This document shows positions 29,712 through 38,311 of a stretch of 64,000 nt of DNA, one piece after another. The DNA comes from Symbiodinium natans. Lineage: Eukaryota; Sar; Dinophyceae; Suessiales; Symbiodiniaceae. The stretch lies in assembly GCA_905221605.1 (NCBI GenBank), contig CAJNDS010002002.1:372001-436000 (forward strand), read 5' to 3'. How positions within the stretch are numbered: position 1 is the stretch's first letter; each line of letters starts with the position of its first letter. Position numbers and translations under genes: made by a program. The notes below the pieces were generated by a model that made no database searches, was not told where the DNA came from, and saw only the letters and a list, made by a program, of their open reading frames with translations.

Positions 29712-31016
29712 TCACTCATCCGCTTCGTCATACGGCATGCCCAACGTGATTTTCTGGATCTCTCCTGCCGGTACTGCAAGTAGGGTTCCAGCCCATCCTC
29801 GTTTTGCAATCCCGGCATCCAGTAGGTGCTGGGCAAAAGGCCCGACATTGCCCACGCACGCCATCCAAAGCGCGCTGGCCTTTCCGTCGTACGTTCTGAC
29901 CAATCCACGTATGGTTGCCAGTAGCTCCTCGTCATATTTCTCCAGGATGCGTACGAGGCCGCATGATAGCTTGTATTTCTCCTCCTGCAGCGTCGACCAC
30001 TCAGCCGTGTCAAAGAACACTGCCCGTGGTAGCGATCCTGACATCGGGTCGCGCCCAACGTTGCTCACCGTGATATCCGATAGAGCAACCCCTTGCATGG
30101 TCAGCCATGACGTTATAGCCACCAGGTAAAACAGGGACTGTCTGAGGACCCCGGCTTCTTGACGATGTTCCTGCCACCATGGGTTGAACAGTTCTGCTCT
30201 GCGGATGATACTTCCATAAAAGTAGTGGTGGTAGTGGCCCTCCACCGCCTCGTCGAAAAGGACTTTAATCCATCCTGCCCACAGGGTCCTGGTCACCAGG
30301 GTGGGGAATTGTTCCCCGTACCCTGCTTCGTTGCCAAAGCTCCGGGGTTCCGTCGCAAGTTTCATGACCCACAGCCGATCCAGAGCATATCCTCTTCGAG
30401 TACGCCCAGCTCCTATAAAGGGAAGCACTCTTGGCTGTAAGCTTTGCCCCGTCGTTGGGTTGCGTACCAATTGGACCTCCCCGATCCAATGGAGCGCTGT
30501 CCTTGGCCGCTGCTGGTTCTGCAGTTTGTGCACCACAAGGTGCACTGGCTTTTCTTGCCCCGTTGCTTCCTCTGGCTCCTGTCCCTCAGCTTCCCGCGAG
30601 GCCATGTTGTGGGCACCTGGTCCTTCTGCCAGCGTGACTGTACGAGGCTGGCTTTCGTCTTCCTCTTCATCAACACCCTCAGCTTGGTGCGAGGCCGCAC
30701 TTTCTTCTCCTCTCTCCCGTAGGCGTACCGGACCCGCAGGAGGTTCCGAAGCACTCGCCTCGTCCCTATCCCAAGTCTGTTCCGGGTGTCTGGCCTGTCG
30801 AAGCGGGGAACGGTCTCGCATGGGCTCATCCTGCTGCTTGTGCTTGCCTTTGCCTTTGCCTTTGTCCGGCCGATTCCTGAGCCAGGATGGCAATCTGGAC
30901 CCTTGTCTCCTCATCGTCGCGTCCGTTTTCCATTGCCTCATAGTTCCAGACCTGTCGTTTCCCTCAGCGATGCCGAATGCACGCCGCACCGCGAGGCCGA
31001 AAGTATCCCTCAGCAA
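29712..31016 (-). CDS. LINE third ORF with kinase-like fold signature
   Basis: 434 codons; the frame opens with a non-ATG codon that overlaps the ORF2 stop by 7 nt, so it may be reached by frameshift or re-initiation, or begin at the ATG of MRQWKTD. The N-terminal 100 residues are basic and low-complexity (RPDKGKGKGKHKQQ), followed by an acidic S/A-rich stretch containing two copies of the SxREAEG-type module. From about residue 165 a folded domain follows: RLWVMKLATEPRSFGNEAG, then TMQGVALSDITVSNVGRD and LPRAVFFDTAEWS. This order (K; E; D-I-x-x-x-N; F-x-D) resembles the catalytic core of protein kinase-like or aminoglycoside-phosphotransferase-like folds. The HRD histidine is replaced and the DFG is DTA, so it is probably inactive or divergent. 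Assignment tentative. Confidence 0.6.
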   Translation of the reverse strand: MLRDTFGLAVRRAFGIAEGNDRSGTMRQWKTDATMRRQGSRLPSWLRNRPDKGKGKGKHKQQDEPMRDRSPLRQARHPEQTWDRDEASASEPPAGPVRLRERGEESAASHQAEGVDEEEDESQPRTVTLAEGPGAHNMASREAEGQEPEEATGQEKPVHLVVHKLQNQQRPRTALHWIGEVQLVRNPTTGQSLQPRVLPFIGAGRTRRGYALDRLWVMKLATEPRSFGNEAGYGEQFPTLVTRTLWAGWIKVLFDEAVEGHYHHYFYGSIIRRAELFNPWWQEHRQEAGVLRQSLFYLVAITSWLTMQGVALSDITVSNVGRDPMSGSLPRAVFFDTAEWSTLQEEKYKLSCGLVRILEKYDEELLATIRGLVRTYDGKASALWMACVGNVGPFAQHLLDAGIAKRGWAGTLLAVPAGEIQKITLGMPYDEADE

Positions 31017-34000
31017 AGCGAGGCCGCCTCAGCTTGGCGAGGCCTAACAAACAGTGACATCTTTTGCTGTGCACTGGCTTGGGGCTTAGCTTTGGCGTGT
31101 TTTCCACCAAACTGAACTCGAGGCTGTTGAAACTGGACGTGGCTCATACTACCACCATTGACAAGGGTTTGCGCTTGGGTAGCCAGCTTGCCCTGGGAAG
31201 TCCGCGATTTGCACTCACCCGCCAGGCTTTTATTGCACCTCTGGCTAACCGGCGCATGTGTTCTGTCACACTTTGCGCAAACCCATCGGATCCCCAAATT
31301 CACCATATTATGGGAGGGGTGGATTCCCCACTCTTCCCGCACACGCGCCTCCGGCTGGTTGACGCAGTACTGCTCCAATACCACCTCCAAGTTCGTGAGG
31401 GTTTGTTGTACATACAAACCACACAGTCGGCATTTCAGGGTTAAATTCCGGGGGTGTTCGCTGCCCTTCTCCCATTGATGCCCACGCTCCGGGTTGTCAA
31501 GCAACTGCCAAAGCCGCTGGCGTTTGTTGAGTTTGGCTCCGCCATGCTCTTTTTTGCATCCCTCAGCTTTCTGCGAGGCTTCCATCTTCTCTTTGTAATG
31601 CGCATGGTCCAGGATGAAGGGGAAGTCTTCTTCTTTGCGCTTCCGCAATATGTGGGCTGCGCGTGCACCGTACGCCAGGGAAAGTGTGCGCACCACATTG
31701 TCCAACTCTTTGACACGCCTCTTGTGCGCTGGGCTGTAAGCAGCCGCCGCCACTGCTCCACATACTTTGTCTGCCATGTCATTCGCTGCACGTCGCCACA
31801 ACGTGCCCGGCCCCATCTTCGCCAGGAATTCCTCTTCAGTTTTGTGGGACGGGACCCATGTTGCCTTGATACGTTTCCTGTCATTCCACACTTTGCTCCA
31901 TTCCAGGTCATCCTCCGGCGGTTGTGTTTTTTGTAGCGCTTGGACTGCCGGCTTGCAATCCATAGTGACATCAATCAGATCCTCCGTGTGCTCCATTAGT
32001 CGGAAAAGTGCACGGCGCTCCATGTCCACCACCGGCTGCCACGGGTAGACCAGCTCTGTAATCCGTCCGACTTCCACCAGCACACCTTTTGTCCAGGACA
32101 TAGCCACCACTGCGAGGGCTGATGTTTGTACACGTGGGTCTATTCCTCCTGGACCTCCACTTGCGTCAGTGGCGAAGATCAAGCCTTCCGCTTCCACTTT
32201 TGCATCTGCTGCGAAGCATCCTTGGTAGCGCAGACCTAAAAGGTGTTCCGGCGGCTTCGGGTGCCACACCGCCGGCTTTGGCAGGAGTGCCCTTGTCCAC
32301 AGACACTCCCATGGGTATTTGTGGCGCAAGTATTCCTGGAGCTTGGGTTCTTTGAACCCTTGTTCACGCCAGTAAGGACATTCTTTGAGGACATGCTCCA
32401 GAGTTGCTGGCATTTGGCACTTCTTGCACCATCCAGGCTTGGACTCCGTGATGACGCCCGCGTGCCACACTGACTTTATACCTTCCATAAGGCCTGGGCT
32501 TAGGCCTCCCAGCTTCGTCAGCTTGTGATGCGGCGTCCAATCCAGCCCCTCTTGGGCACCAGCGCCACCTGCCTGTCGCGCTATTGCAGCCCGTTTCTGT
32601 TCCTCCAGGAATCCCTCAAGCCATTTGTAGGCGAGGCTACCCATGCGTGGCTGGGTCCAATCAACGTTGAGGACACTTCCTCTCTTCCATTTGCCTGGGT
32701 CACTGGCATCCACCTTCAGATCCATTAAGTACGCCATGGTTGCTGCCATCGGTCCCGTGACCAGTGGCCAGTGGTGTTTGGCCGCACTCAACCTCTTCCA
32801 AGTGGTTTTCCAGGCCAAGTCAAAGTGGGCTTTTCCGCCACCAATCCATGCACGGAAAACTTTAGCCACCACCTTGAAATGCTGCTTGTGGATTGTGCTC
32901 TTCGGATCCTGGCATTTCTTGGCTCCCATGTCCAAAATGGTTTCCAAACTACCAAGCTTGTATTTGCCCAGGTGTTTTCCAACCACTGTACGGAGCCATT
33001 TCATTCTTTTGGGTGATACCCCCACTGATGGGTGCCCCCACAGAGCCACGGATGTGATCGCAGCCTTAACCACGCGGAGTTTAGTGCTGGGCGGCGGCCC
33101 CAGCCTGGACAGCTTGCTTTGTCGTGCGTGTGCTTTTTTCGCCCGCGTGGCCGACGTCACCAAGCGACGCTTTCTCCCACCTGTACTGTCGACGCCCAAG
33201 TCACGCATCACGTCGTACACTTGCGGCTCATGCGGTAACAGTAGTCCTCGCAGGTGCTTGCTCGCCTGGGTACTGCTGGCTACAAACCCTGTCTTCTTGG
33301 ATGAAATCGTGAAACCATTGGCGTCCATCCCGTCCTTTAAGCTGCGGTAGACTCGTATCGCACTATCCGCCGCTTGTTTAAAGGATTTATGCTGGATGTC
33401 AATTGAGACATCATCCAACCAACAATCCACATTTGTCACATCTCTTCGCCTTTGGATCTTATCAATCACCGGGTGCAATGCCACCTTTGCCAACGATGGC
33501 GCCGCTGGGCAACCCGCTTGCACGCCATTCGTAGCTCTGATGCCTGCCGATAGCACCCCATCCGCCACCAAATATCTGGCACCCATGTACACTTCCAGTG
33601 CCATCTTCAGGATTAGCGGTGGATATTGCAGGGCCGTTGCTGCCGTGATCAGTTGCTGAAATTGGATGGTATCGAAAAAGGACTCAAGGTCCACAAAGAG
33701 TGACACCACATGCACACCATTTGTCTTCGCCACCTCATTTCGCAGCAGTCTGCCTACGGCCACGTCCAAGCAGCAACTGCCTGGGACTGCCTTGTCGTAC
33801 GTGGCATTTTTGGCATAGCCTGCCTGCCAAGTACTTACCAAATCCCATCGCAAACGGACCCAGGTCCTGTACAGGATGTGTAGCAAGGCGATTGGTCTTT
33901 CCCGGGTCAGATTCTTCGGCAGCATTGCTATAAGGGAGACTGTCATTTGCTGCGGCCATGCTGCCTTGGCCTCACATTCATGGTAGAAGGACACAACGGC

Positions 34001-36106
34001 TTCAACTGCTTTGTCGTCCATGGCCTGCAAATGGTCAATCCTCCAGCCATCCGGCCCCGGGCTCTTTAGTGCCAGTTTTTTGATCCTTGCCTTGACCTCT
34101 ACAGTGTTCAGCGGCTCCACGCTGGCCGCTTGTTTTTTGGCTGCATCCTCAAGCTCCGTCATGAGCGAGGCCGATTTTGCCAACGGCTGGCCCTTCGTCC
34201 ACACTGCCGCCCAGTGGTCTCGGCGAATGTGTGGCCGTTCCAGCATGTCATATTCCATGTAGGGTCTTTGTACCACTTGTTCTTCTTTTCGCAAGGCATT
34301 GTATAATGGTCGCATGCCCTTTTCCATGGCCTTGCTGAGCCATTGCTTGTACTGGTGGGCTGTCTCCTCCATATCCGCCTTTCTCGCGTAGCATTGCTGT
34401 TCGTCGATGCGCTTCAGAACAAGTCTAGCGTCCGTACCCCGGCCCAGGATACTCACGAGCATATCCTCCTGGTTCTGCGCATCACCCTCGTAATACTCGC
34501 CGAGCCTGCGTTGGACCAGACGCGCCACCGGGTGCGCATCGCCATGATGTCTGCCTTGTTTGACCCATTGTTGGACCCGGTTCCAAAAGGCCGCCCTCTT
34601 GCCTGTCCAGACAACGTTCTCCGGGTTGTTGACCACCAACTTCTTCCGGACAATCTCCGATTTAACACCCATACCGTCGATTCGGCCTGTGATCGACCTC
34701 TCCACACCGGCACTCAGGTGAGCGAATGTCTCACTGAGCTCATCTTCCATCTTGGGTTCATCCAAGATGTTGATGGTCTTTGTGTTTTGAACTGGTTCGT
34801 ATTCCACAGTCTCCGTCACCAGTGCTCCCGCCTTCTTCATCTGGGGAACATCAGGGCTACTGCACGGTTGGGCTACCCTCCAATGCATCGCAGCATGAGG
34901 CCGAAAAGGGGTTTCCCAATCCGTTTTCACTTGCAGGATGGGCACCAAGCATTTCGCAACCAGCCCGTAATCGATTTCGTCCGATCCTTGGGCCGTTGGT
35001 TCCCCCACTCCAACAAATGCACCACCAACTTCTGTCGCCATAGTTGTGCCCCTCATGGTATCCTGGGTTTCATTCCAATCTCCTAACACCATGTATGGCA
35101 CTTTGCAGCCTTTGAGGAAGGCTATCAGTCTCGCCAGTACCTGGACATTGTTTGGAGCCTGGAATCCGACTCCGCTCTCCAAATACAGGCTGACGATGAT
35201 CAAATCCCAGCCTTTGTTTCGCATGGCACATGCCAGGAAGCCCGCGGGTCCTGAACCAAACTCAGCAAGGTATCGCAGGTTCCTGTGTCGGGGTGCCGCC
35301 ACTGCCAGGCCTCCTTGCACACCCTTAATTTTTGTACTGCCAGGCATGCCAATGAAGGTAGATCCCATATCCTGGCAATGGCTCATGGCTTGCTGGATAC
35401 CCTCTGTCCTGAGATGGGTTTCCTGCAGCACCACCAGGTCCGGTCCTAGCTCGTGTATCCATGCCGCAATGGGTTTTCTCCAGCTGGTGATGTTAGCCGC
35501 CGTAATCCTGATACATGCGGCCGTATCCCCTTGGCGATACCCCCTGGCCACGTCTTCCAGGATCCATTTGGCATATTGTGCATCCTTCTCCACAAAGGAA
35601 CGGAGCACTTCGTGGCATGCTCGTTGTTGCAGCGGGTTTAGATCTTGCTCTTCCAGTTTTTCAATGGCTTCGAGTGCGGTAGCCTCACTGGGAGCATCAT
35701 ATTGACCCACCACTTGGCATAGCATGTGCCACTCCTGTGGCAGTTCCTTTGGTGGCTCTTTTGGTGTCGCGTTACGCCTCTTGGTCTTTTGTTTGCCTCT
35801 GTGACCCTCAGCGCATTGCGAGGCCGAAAACCTTATTTCCTCAGCGCCATGCGAGGCCTTCGTGTTCTCCCCTCTTTCCGCTGCCGGGTCTCCTCTCTGC
35901 GTTTTGCCTCCCTCAGCTTCTCGCGAGGCCGAATGCTCACCTTCCTCTTCGATGTCCTCCCATGTCATATGGAAGTATCTGGGCCCTGTGACCGTCCAAC
36001 TGCTTTCTACTGTTCGGACAGGCTCCGGACCTTTCGTGACTGGACTCCAGCCCTCTTGGCTGTCTTCCACTGTGCTGTTTGTACTAGGCACATGGGTACA
36101 AGACAC
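31010..36106 (-). CDS. LINE ORF2: AP-endonuclease, reverse transcriptase, RNase H
   Basis: 1,698 codons in one open frame. Domains in order: low-complexity N-terminus with SASREAEG modules (about 60-115); AP-endonuclease with AANITSW (~204), LQETHL (~231), LGDWNET (~340) and DEIDYGL (~375); RT with LKSPGPDGWRIDHLQ, motif A LFVDLESFFDTI (~803), motif B GVQAGCPAAPSLAKVAL (~860) and motif C WLDDVS (~896); zinc cluster CKKCQMPATLEHVLKEC (~1226); RNase H with FATDASGG (~1310), MDCKPAV (~1380) and WVPSHK (~1418); and a C-terminal Cys/His region (CRLCG, CAKCDRTHAP). It nicks target DNA, copies the LINE RNA at the nick and degrades RNA. Motif C has LDD rather than ADD. ORF1 is in the same frame upstream, separated by stops. 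The first in-frame ATG may not be the true start. Confidence 0.92.
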   Translation of the reverse strand: MSCTHVPSTNSTVEDSQEGWSPVTKGPEPVRTVESSWTVTGPRYFHMTWEDIEEEGEHSASREAEGGKTQRGDPAAERGENTKASHGAEEIRFSASQCAEGHRGKQKTKRRNATPKEPPKELPQEWHMLCQVVGQYDAPSEATALEAIEKLEEQDLNPLQQRACHEVLRSFVEKDAQYAKWILEDVARGYRQGDTAACIRITAANITSWRKPIAAWIHELGPDLVVLQETHLRTEGIQQAMSHCQDMGSTFIGMPGSTKIKGVQGGLAVAAPRHRNLRYLAEFGSGPAGFLACAMRNKGWDLIIVSLYLESGVGFQAPNNVQVLARLIAFLKGCKVPYMVLGDWNETQDTMRGTTMATEVGGAFVGVGEPTAQGSDEIDYGLVAKCLVPILQVKTDWETPFRPHAAMHWRVAQPCSSPDVPQMKKAGALVTETVEYEPVQNTKTINILDEPKMEDELSETFAHLSAGVERSITGRIDGMGVKSEIVRKKLVVNNPENVVWTGKRAAFWNRVQQWVKQGRHHGDAHPVARLVQRRLGEYYEGDAQNQEDMLVSILGRGTDARLVLKRIDEQQCYARKADMEETAHQYKQWLSKAMEKGMRPLYNALRKEEQVVQRPYMEYDMLERPHIRRDHWAAVWTKGQPLAKSASLMTELEDAAKKQAASVEPLNTVEVKARIKKLALKSPGPDGWRIDHLQAMDDKAVEAVVSFYHECEAKAAWPQQMTVSLIAMLPKNLTRERPIALLHILYRTWVRLRWDLVSTWQAGYAKNATYDKAVPGSCCLDVAVGRLLRNEVAKTNGVHVVSLFVDLESFFDTIQFQQLITAATALQYPPLILKMALEVYMGARYLVADGVLSAGIRATNGVQAGCPAAPSLAKVALHPVIDKIQRRRDVTNVDCWLDDVSIDIQHKSFKQAADSAIRVYRSLKDGMDANGFTISSKKTGFVASSTQASKHLRGLLLPHEPQVYDVMRDLGVDSTGGRKRRLVTSATRAKKAHARQSKLSRLGPPPSTKLRVVKAAITSVALWGHPSVGVSPKRMKWLRTVVGKHLGKYKLGSLETILDMGAKKCQDPKSTIHKQHFKVVAKVFRAWIGGGKAHFDLAWKTTWKRLSAAKHHWPLVTGPMAATMAYLMDLKVDASDPGKWKRGSVLNVDWTQPRMGSLAYKWLEGFLEEQKRAAIARQAGGAGAQEGLDWTPHHKLTKLGGLSPGLMEGIKSVWHAGVITESKPGWCKKCQMPATLEHVLKECPYWREQGFKEPKLQEYLRHKYPWECLWTRALLPKPAVWHPKPPEHLLGLRYQGCFAADAKVEAEGLIFATDASGGPGGIDPRVQTSALAVVAMSWTKGVLVEVGRITELVYPWQPVVDMERRALFRLMEHTEDLIDVTMDCKPAVQALQKTQPPEDDLEWSKVWNDRKRIKATWVPSHKTEEEFLAKMGPGTLWRRAANDMADKVCGAVAAAAYSPAHKRRVKELDNVVRTLSLAYGARAAHILRKRKEEDFPFILDHAHYKEKMEASQKAEGCKKEHGGAKLNKRQRLWQLLDNPERGHQWEKGSEHPRNLTLKCRLCGLYVQQTLTNLEVVLEQYCVNQPEARVREEWGIHPSHNMVNLGIRWVCAKCDRTHAPVSQRCNKSLAGECKSRTSQGKLATQAQTLVNGGSMSHVQFQQPRVQFGGKHAKAKPQASAQQKMSLFVRPRQAEAASLC

Positions 36107-36298
36107 AGCTTGACTGCCTTCCCCATGCGCCTGTGGCCATACAATGTCCCCGTGACACTGCTTTCGGCCACCACCAAAAGTGTAAACAGAGTCTCCCCAT
36201 TGAGACTCCTCAGACTGTCTTGCTTGCTTCTTTTGGCTGTTCGGACCAGGAGCGACTCTGAGGTGTCGGCCCCTCCGCTCCTGTCCCAGCCTGAGGCT

Positions 36299-37336
36299 TC
36301 ATTCGCCATGGGCACGCGCCGGCGAGCGTTCGCGCCCCGTCGGTGTTGCCCTGACTGACACATCTCGAGACATGCGCATCGGCCCATACATGCCAAGTTC
36401 GGCTGGCATGCCTGGCTCTCTTGGTCCCAAGACTCCAGTCCAGTCTGTCTCCACGACCTTGACTGCTATCCTTGTTTTGAGCGCTTCCGCTTGCTCGTCG
36501 GTCAGGATGATCCCTTCCTTTTCCAAGTAGGACGCGACGTCCTTGTACGGCGAATCCTCCTCATCTTTCACACAGGCTTGTACCTTCCTCTGTGCTTCCG
36601 CAACCTCAAGCTCCGTGGTCTGAATGGCCTGGCTGACTTGCGCAAGCTGCTTCATGGCCTGCTCGAACTCGCTCTTGATCCTTTCCGTTTTGTCTTGAAG
36701 CCGGACTTTCTTCTCAATGAGGGATCTCAGCTTGTTTGTGGTCTTCTTATATGCACCGACGTGGCGGCTGAGCTCCTGCTTTGGCGTCTCGTCCTCAGGC
36801 TTGTAGTCCCCTGGAGGGGGAATGCCCGCTGCTCGGAGCAGCCGTTGTACTGCAGGCTCAGCTCCTTGCCACACCGTTTCAATGGCCGCGTGGTACTCCT
36901 TCTGCGACATGCTTTCTGCTTGCGATCCATCGCCAGGTAATCCCGGGGGCCAAATTGGCCCCGGCTCCATCGTCCGCGGCTTCCATCCTGCTTCTTCGAT
37001 GGCCTTCTTTGCCTCCATAGAAAGCGTACCCCACGCCTTCGTGAGGGCTTGGTCGGCCATCCCTTCTTTGTTCTTGGCATGTCTTGTCCACCATGTAGCG
37101 TATTCCTTTGGCCATTGCCACTTCTTACGCTGGCTTGACCATGCTCGCTCACGGTAGGTGGCCTTTTTCCACGCCTTTCCGCAATGCCAGCAGTTCGGGT
37201 TGTAGTACAAGTCTTCATTCCAGACCCAACCCACCTCACAGTGGGCACACACAGTACAATGCTTCCCCATGACTGCTGCAGCCTGATGCCAGTCCCACCA
37301 GCACCTCAGCAATGCGAGGCCGGAAGATCCCCTCAA
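36299..37336 (-). CDS. LINE ORF1, zinc-ribbon and coiled-coil protein
   Basis: 345 codons. Near the N-terminus CTVCAHCEVGW and NCWHCGKAWKK form a possible zinc ribbon (about residues 28-62). After a basic W-rich region and a P/G-rich linker, residues about 195-270 form a charged coiled coil (LRSLIEKKVRLQDKTERIKS then QLAQVSQAIQTTELEVAEAQ). Coiled coil plus nucleic-acid-binding motif is the usual plan of LINE ORF1 chaperones that package element RNA. The first ATG follows the 5' module cluster; an ATG 22 codons later (MGKHCTVC) fits the zinc ribbon better. The C-terminus is basic (RERSPARAHGE). Confidence 0.75.
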   Translation of the reverse strand: MRGSSGLALLRCWWDWHQAAAVMGKHCTVCAHCEVGWVWNEDLYYNPNCWHCGKAWKKATYRERAWSSQRKKWQWPKEYATWWTRHAKNKEGMADQALTKAWGTLSMEAKKAIEEAGWKPRTMEPGPIWPPGLPGDGSQAESMSQKEYHAAIETVWQGAEPAVQRLLRAAGIPPPGDYKPEDETPKQELSRHVGAYKKTTNKLRSLIEKKVRLQDKTERIKSEFEQAMKQLAQVSQAIQTTELEVAEAQRKVQACVKDEEDSPYKDVASYLEKEGIILTDEQAEALKTRIAVKVVETDWTGVLGPREPGMPAELGMYGPMRMSRDVSVRATPTGRERSPARAHGE

Positions 37337-37475
37337 CCGTAGTGAGGCCGAACTTTATGTGTCCTCAGCCGGAGCGAGGCCGAAACTGGCCACTCCCTCT
37401 GCCGAAGCGAGGCCGAAAACACACCCTCTGCCGAAGCGAGGCCGAAAAGTTCCCTCAGCACTTGGCGAGGCCGTA
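37305..37475 (-). repeat. cluster of ~25-base modules in LINE 5' region
   Basis: Six copies of the module, plus strand cctcag-NNNN-gcgaggccgaa with variants (ccctctgccgaagcgaggcc twice), spaced 26-34 bases. They lie upstream of ORF1 on the minus strand, so they form part of the LINE 5' leader. Confidence 0.8.
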
Positions 37476-37605
37476 CTCAGGCAGCTATGTTGCTTGCAGC
37501 CGACTACCAAGCAAACACAGTGGTTTCGGTTTGAGTCCTGTTGGAGCCCACCCTTAGGTACAGTCTCCAGGCAACAGCACTCCCTACCTGAGCACCCCAC
37601 CGGGG

Positions 37606-37630
37606 TTGAGCCGAAACTTGAGCCAAGAAA
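37606..37630 (-). other. spliced-leader remnants at the LINE 5' end
   Basis: The minus strand at the exact 5' boundary reads TTTCTTGGCTCAAG, whose last ten bases TTGGCTCAAG equal the 3' end of the dinoflagellate spliced leader. It is followed at once by TTTCGGCTCAAC, a second, more diverged leader-like remnant. The boundary is fixed by the 15-bp duplication at 37631-37645. Two tandem remnants suggest two rounds of trans-splicing and reinsertion. Confidence 0.7.
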
Positions 37631-37645
37631 GAGAAATTTCCTTTC
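37631..37645. repeat. LINE target-site duplication, right copy
   Basis: gagaaatttcctttc, identical to 29375-29389; the element B protein frame resumes beyond it. Confidence 0.9.
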
Positions 37646-38295
37646 CTCCACCTCTTGTACCAGTACTCCTCCGCGGACCATCCCTTGGGGGCGTCCTAGG
37701 TGACCTTGGCCTCGGTCCATCCAGCGGATCACCATTGTACGAAGACGCACCTGTCCCCATGACGGCATTTCCCAGACTGAGCAAACTGAATACACCTTAC
37801 ACCAGTTGCGTCGTGCGAGAACTTGCAGTCCTCTCCAGCGTAGCAGTGTCTCCCAGCCACATAATATTTGCACCAATACGATTGTAGCACCACATCATCC
37901 TTTGAATGGATGAATTTGCAATTCTCACCAAATTTGCAGCTATCCTTTCCCCTGCTGAACCAATAGCAGATGCCTTTCTTCCTCTTCTCCAGACGCTCCG
38001 CTTCGTAACGGTCCATAGGGCGATTCTGCTCTACACGGACATTGTCATGTACCTGAGAACTGCTCCCTTCACCCAAGGTGCTATCAATGTTTGATGCATC
38101 AAGAACAGCTGGAAAACCTGGCCTTGGTCCTATCACCTTCATGATTGGTTTCCCACCAGCTCCTGAGCCATTCTGAGAGGATCCACAAATATTGAGCATT
38201 TTCAAGAAGGCTTTTCTAGTGCCGATCTTCCGAACCTTTTTGATTGGATGATTTGCTGCTCCAACCTTGAGTCCAGATACATTCGAACGACACAA
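37646..38295 (-). pseudogene. element B protein, three-CCCH-finger region
   Basis: Minus-strand frame upstream of the LINE. It contains three consecutive CCCH fingers: CYWFSRGKDSCKFGENCKFIH, WCKYYVAGRHCYAGEDCKFSH and RCIQFAQSGKCRHGDRCVF. In element C the third finger ends in VH; here one extra base (accattgtacg for accatgtacg, about 37736) shifts the frame just before that histidine, and the annotated frame stops at QW. After the shift the sequence continues in another frame (DGPRPRSPRTPPRDGPRR) to the insertion point. CCCH fingers of this spacing usually bind RNA. An extra A at about 38325 separates it from the next piece. Confidence 0.8.
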
Positions 38296-38311
38296 CCTCC
38301 TAAACCCGGCT

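Larger units (their letters stand above)
29390..37630 (-). mobile_element. full-length LINE (AP-endonuclease, RT, RNase H) nested in element B
   Basis: An 8,241-bp insertion flanked by a 15-bp duplication. In element orientation it begins at 37630 with a spliced-leader remnant (TTGGCTCAAG) and carries ORF1 (36299-37336), a 1,698-codon ORF2 (31010-36106) with AP-endonuclease, RT, RNase H and zinc clusters, and a third frame (29712-31016). It ends at 29390 without a poly-A tail, near a stable hairpin. Comparison with element C, which lacks it, fixes both ends. The long open frames and exact duplication suggest a recent insertion. A ~25-base module (GGCCTCGC ... GCTGAGG) recurs throughout. Confidence 0.92.
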
